A stretch of 6,940 nucleotides of DNA, taken from positions 18,689-25,628 of the forward strand of contig MFGW01000183.1 in the NCBI GenBank assembly GCA_001780385.1. The letters are read 5' to 3'. Of the stretch, positions 5,498 to 6,940 are shown piece by piece. The stretch comes from Candidatus Fischerbacteria bacterium RBG_13_37_8. GTDB taxonomy: Bacteria; Acidobacteriota; HRBIN11; MFGW01. Positions within the stretch are counted from its first letter, which is position 1; the number at the start of each line of letters is the position of its first letter. A program made the position numbers and the translations under genes. The notes beneath the pieces were generated by a model. It was not told the DNA's origin. It saw only the letters and a program-made list of their open reading frames with translations, and searched no databases.

Positions 5498-6169
5498 ATG
5501 CTTAAAATTATTGGCGGTAAATGGAAAGGTTTATATATTACTACCTCCAAACATATTTCCTATAGACCTATCACATCATCACTTCGTGCCTCTTTTTTTA
5601 ATTACCTCGGGGATTATATCAAAGAATGCTCTTTTCTGGATGGATTTGCCGGAACAGGTATCATCGGTTTCGAAGCACTCAGCAGGGGAGCCCGTTCATG
5701 CACATTTATCGAAAACAATAAAAATGCAGTCCTTCTCCTTAAACGTAATATTGCGGCACTGCATGCTTCTCAGGATGCTACCGTTCTGCCTATAAAAATC
5801 GAACATGTTCTCAGTCAAAAATTAATGAAATTTTCAAATATTTTAGGCGGGCACATAGACACAAAGACACTAAGACACAAAGGCCTTGAAAATTCTGAGG
5901 TATCTCTTATTAACAACAAAAATGTTCAAGATACTATCGTTTCATCAATTGATATTATTTTTATCGATCCACCGTTTCAATACCCGAAAGATAAGTTAGA
6001 ATCCTTGCTTGATTCTATCACTTCAAACAATATCCTTCAGAAAAATAGCTTACTTTGCGTACGATATGAAAAATTCCATGGCAAAATTCTCGTCGATACT
6101 TCTCTCCTTAGATTTATCAAAGAATTTACCATGTCAGAAGCTTTCCTGGATATCTATCAATTGACTTAA
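5498..6169 (+). CDS. rsmD: 16S rRNA (guanine(966)-N(2))-methyltransferase, with internal insertion
   Basis: RsmD methylates G966 of 16S rRNA in the small subunit using S-adenosylmethionine. The N-terminal LKIIGGKWKG and the RPITSSLRASFFNYL helix match the family's RIIGG-W-RG and RPT...RE-LFN-L. The SAM motif is FLDGFAGTGIIGFEALSRGA (47-65 region) and the catalytic motif is FIDPPF (155-160). The protein has 223 residues against roughly 180-200 for the family; the extra length is about 35 residues (near 115-150) just before the catalytic motif and includes a tandem-repeat-derived segment. The frame is intact. The ATG at 5498 is chosen by homology; an ATG at 5468 would add ten atypical residues, and neither has a clear Shine-Dalgarno sequence. 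The usual coaD partner does not follow. Confidence 0.88.
   Translation: MLKIIGGKWKGLYITTSKHISYRPITSSLRASFFNYLGDYIKECSFLDGFAGTGIIGFEALSRGARSCTFIENNKNAVLLLKRNIAALHASQDATVLPIKIEHVLSQKLMKFSNILGGHIDTKTLRHKGLENSEVSLINNKNVQDTIVSSIDIIFIDPPFQYPKDKLESLLDSITSNNILQKNSLLCVRYEKFHGKILVDTSLLRFIKEFTMSEAFLDIYQLT
5857..5882. repeat. Tandem 8-base repeat inside rsmD
   Basis: Three 8-base units, AGACACAA, AGACACTA, AGACACAA, plus a trailing AG, lie within the extra segment of rsmD and translate as part of HIDTKTLRHKG. The sequence resembles the dispersed noncoding repeat of the type gacacaaagacactaag found in intergenic DNA of some environmental bacteria (from memory). Here it is carried in frame and does not break the gene. 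Confidence 0.8.
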
Positions 6170-6190
6170 AACTCCCCTATCTCACTTACT

Positions 6191-6297
6191 TGTCATTGTG
6201 AGTTTGCCGGAGGCAAACGTAACAATCCCTAACGGTGTATAAGTAGCATAGTCCGTTAAGGATTATTACGCTTTGCTTCGCAAAGCTCATAATGACA
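6191..6297. repeat. Nested inverted-repeat element between convergent genes
   Basis: Two 38-nt arms in opposite orientation, 6191-6228 and 6260-6297, match at 29 of 38 positions and start with TGTCATT. Each arm contains its own hairpin with a 7-bp stem and a 3-nt loop: GTTTGCC/GGCAAAC (6202-6218) and GCTTTGC/GCAAAGC (6270-6286). The inner part adds TAACGG (6230-6235) paired with CCGTTA (6253-6258) around a 17-nt loop. The whole can form a branched cruciform. It fills the rsmD intergenic region and ends 4 nt from the stop codon of the convergent gene, so it could also act as a two-way transcription end, although neither side has a strong T-run. It resembles the tgtcattgcgag...aatgaca class of mobile intergenic repeats. 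Confidence 0.8.
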
Positions 6298-6301
6298 CTC
6301 T

Positions 6302-6940
6302 CTATTTGTTTTTCAACCTTCTTATATACCTATAAAACATTTTATAAATATATCGTACCGGTATCACAAAAAGACGCATTAAATAAAATAAAAACAACGG
6401 CACTCTTAACTGCTCCCTCGAATAGTGCACATACTCGCGTGGTAAAAATATATAGTGCCAAAAAAGCGTTATAGAATTTTTAAATGTATCTGTAAGCTTA
6501 ATTTGAAGTAATGCTGCATTCTTGCGATGCTGTAAATCATTGTAATACTCCAAATAATGAAATAAATACTCTGTAAAGAGTCTATATCTTGATGCAAAAG
6601 CTTTACTCCTTAAGTCTTTTGAAAATAACAACGGGGGCTCTAATTTAAATAAATCCTGGCTTATCTTTAAGGCAACCAGCAAATAATTATATGCTCCTAT
6701 TGATTTCACCTGATGGGTCACTCGCTCCCAATCAAGACATTGTCCTACCGATAATAATAATGCATAAACATCGCTTATATTTCTTGCTTTGAATGGCATG
6801 AATGCATGCGCATATAAAGCGCTCATCAATTGCAAGTATAATTCATGATAATTATCCATTGCTTTCACATTGAAATGCTCATCCTTGAAATCAATAACAG
6901 TATCAAAAAAATCTCCCAGTTTATATTGAAAACAATGTGG
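6302..6940 (-). CDS. Uncharacterised nucleotidyltransferase-like protein, C-terminal part (N-terminus off the right edge)
   Basis: The minus-strand frame is open from the right edge to the TAG at 6302-6304, giving 212 visible residues. A GTG at 6866-6868 is not the start: the 24 codons before it remain open (PHCFQYKLGDFFDTVIDFKD and onward) and there is no good ribosome binding site at that GTG. The pattern of His-rich helix (YAHAFMPFKARNISDVYALLL), then a DW pair (CLDWERV), then GAYNYLLVALKISQDLF resembles the C-terminal half of the uncharacterised nucleotidyltransferase family (NTP_transf_5, PF14907), in which the catalytic G-S and D-x-D region is N-terminal and so not visible here. The tail is hydrophobic and then basic (ending RRLKNK), perhaps membrane-associated. 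Substrate and role are unknown. It converges on rsmD and is not part of the fab operon. Confidence 0.6.
   Translation of the reverse strand, partial: PHCFQYKLGDFFDTVIDFKDEHFNVKAMDNYHELYLQLMSALYAHAFMPFKARNISDVYALLLSVGQCLDWERVTHQVKSIGAYNYLLVALKISQDLFKLEPPLLFSKDLRSKAFASRYRLFTEYLFHYLEYYNDLQHRKNAALLQIKLTDTFKNSITLFWHYIFLPREYVHYSREQLRVPLFLFYLMRLFVIPVRYIYKMFYRYIRRLKNK

Noticed and set aside
6302..6868. A complete 188-residue gene starting at the GTG at 6866-6868
   Set aside because: The frame continues open to the window edge, the upstream residues look like protein, and there is no ribosome binding site, so the gene is cut by the window.
1..6940. A new defence, mobile or biosynthetic system
   Set aside because: All identified genes are housekeeping families apart from one partial uncharacterised nucleotidyltransferase-like gene; no transposase, toxin-antitoxin pair, tRNA or rRNA was seen.

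Overview
This AT-rich window is a housekeeping type II fatty acid and phospholipid synthesis operon on the minus strand, followed by a small divergent flank. I see no new defence, mobile or biosynthetic system. The unusual content is the short repetitive DNA in the gaps and, in one case, inside a gene. Low GC, the gene order and several families of short repeats suggest an uncultivated or environmental Gram-negative-type bacterium. From memory such repeats are frequent in anammox Planctomycetota and in Omnitrophota, but this taxonomic guess is weak.

Layout in the direction of transcription (right to left): a consensus promoter (5395-5423) and a leader of about 150 nt; yceD (DUF177, 4705-5238); rpmF (ribosomal protein L32, 4479-4670); plsX (3425-4456); fabH (2445-3428); fabD (1343-2281); fabG (588-1331); acpP (245-481); and the first 73 codons of fabF, which runs off the left edge. 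plsX and fabH overlap by ATGA, and the fabD stop codon forms part of the fabG ribosome binding site. The only large gaps in the operon, before fabD (163 nt) and before acpP (106 nt), both hold tandem 7-base repeats and a hairpin. To the right of the promoter, rsmD (5498-6169) is read divergently. It converges on the C-terminal part of an uncharacterised nucleotidyltransferase-like gene (6302-6940), with a nested inverted repeat between them.

How the genes fit together: FabD loads malonate onto AcpP, FabH makes the first acetoacetyl-ACP condensation, FabG reduces 3-ketoacyl-ACP and FabF elongates. PlsX turns acyl-ACP into acyl-phosphate for phospholipid synthesis. YceD, RpmF and the divergent RsmD all belong to ribosome or rRNA biology, so the block links membrane and ribosome production as in many bacteria. 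The dehydratase (FabZ/FabA) and enoyl reductase are not in the window.
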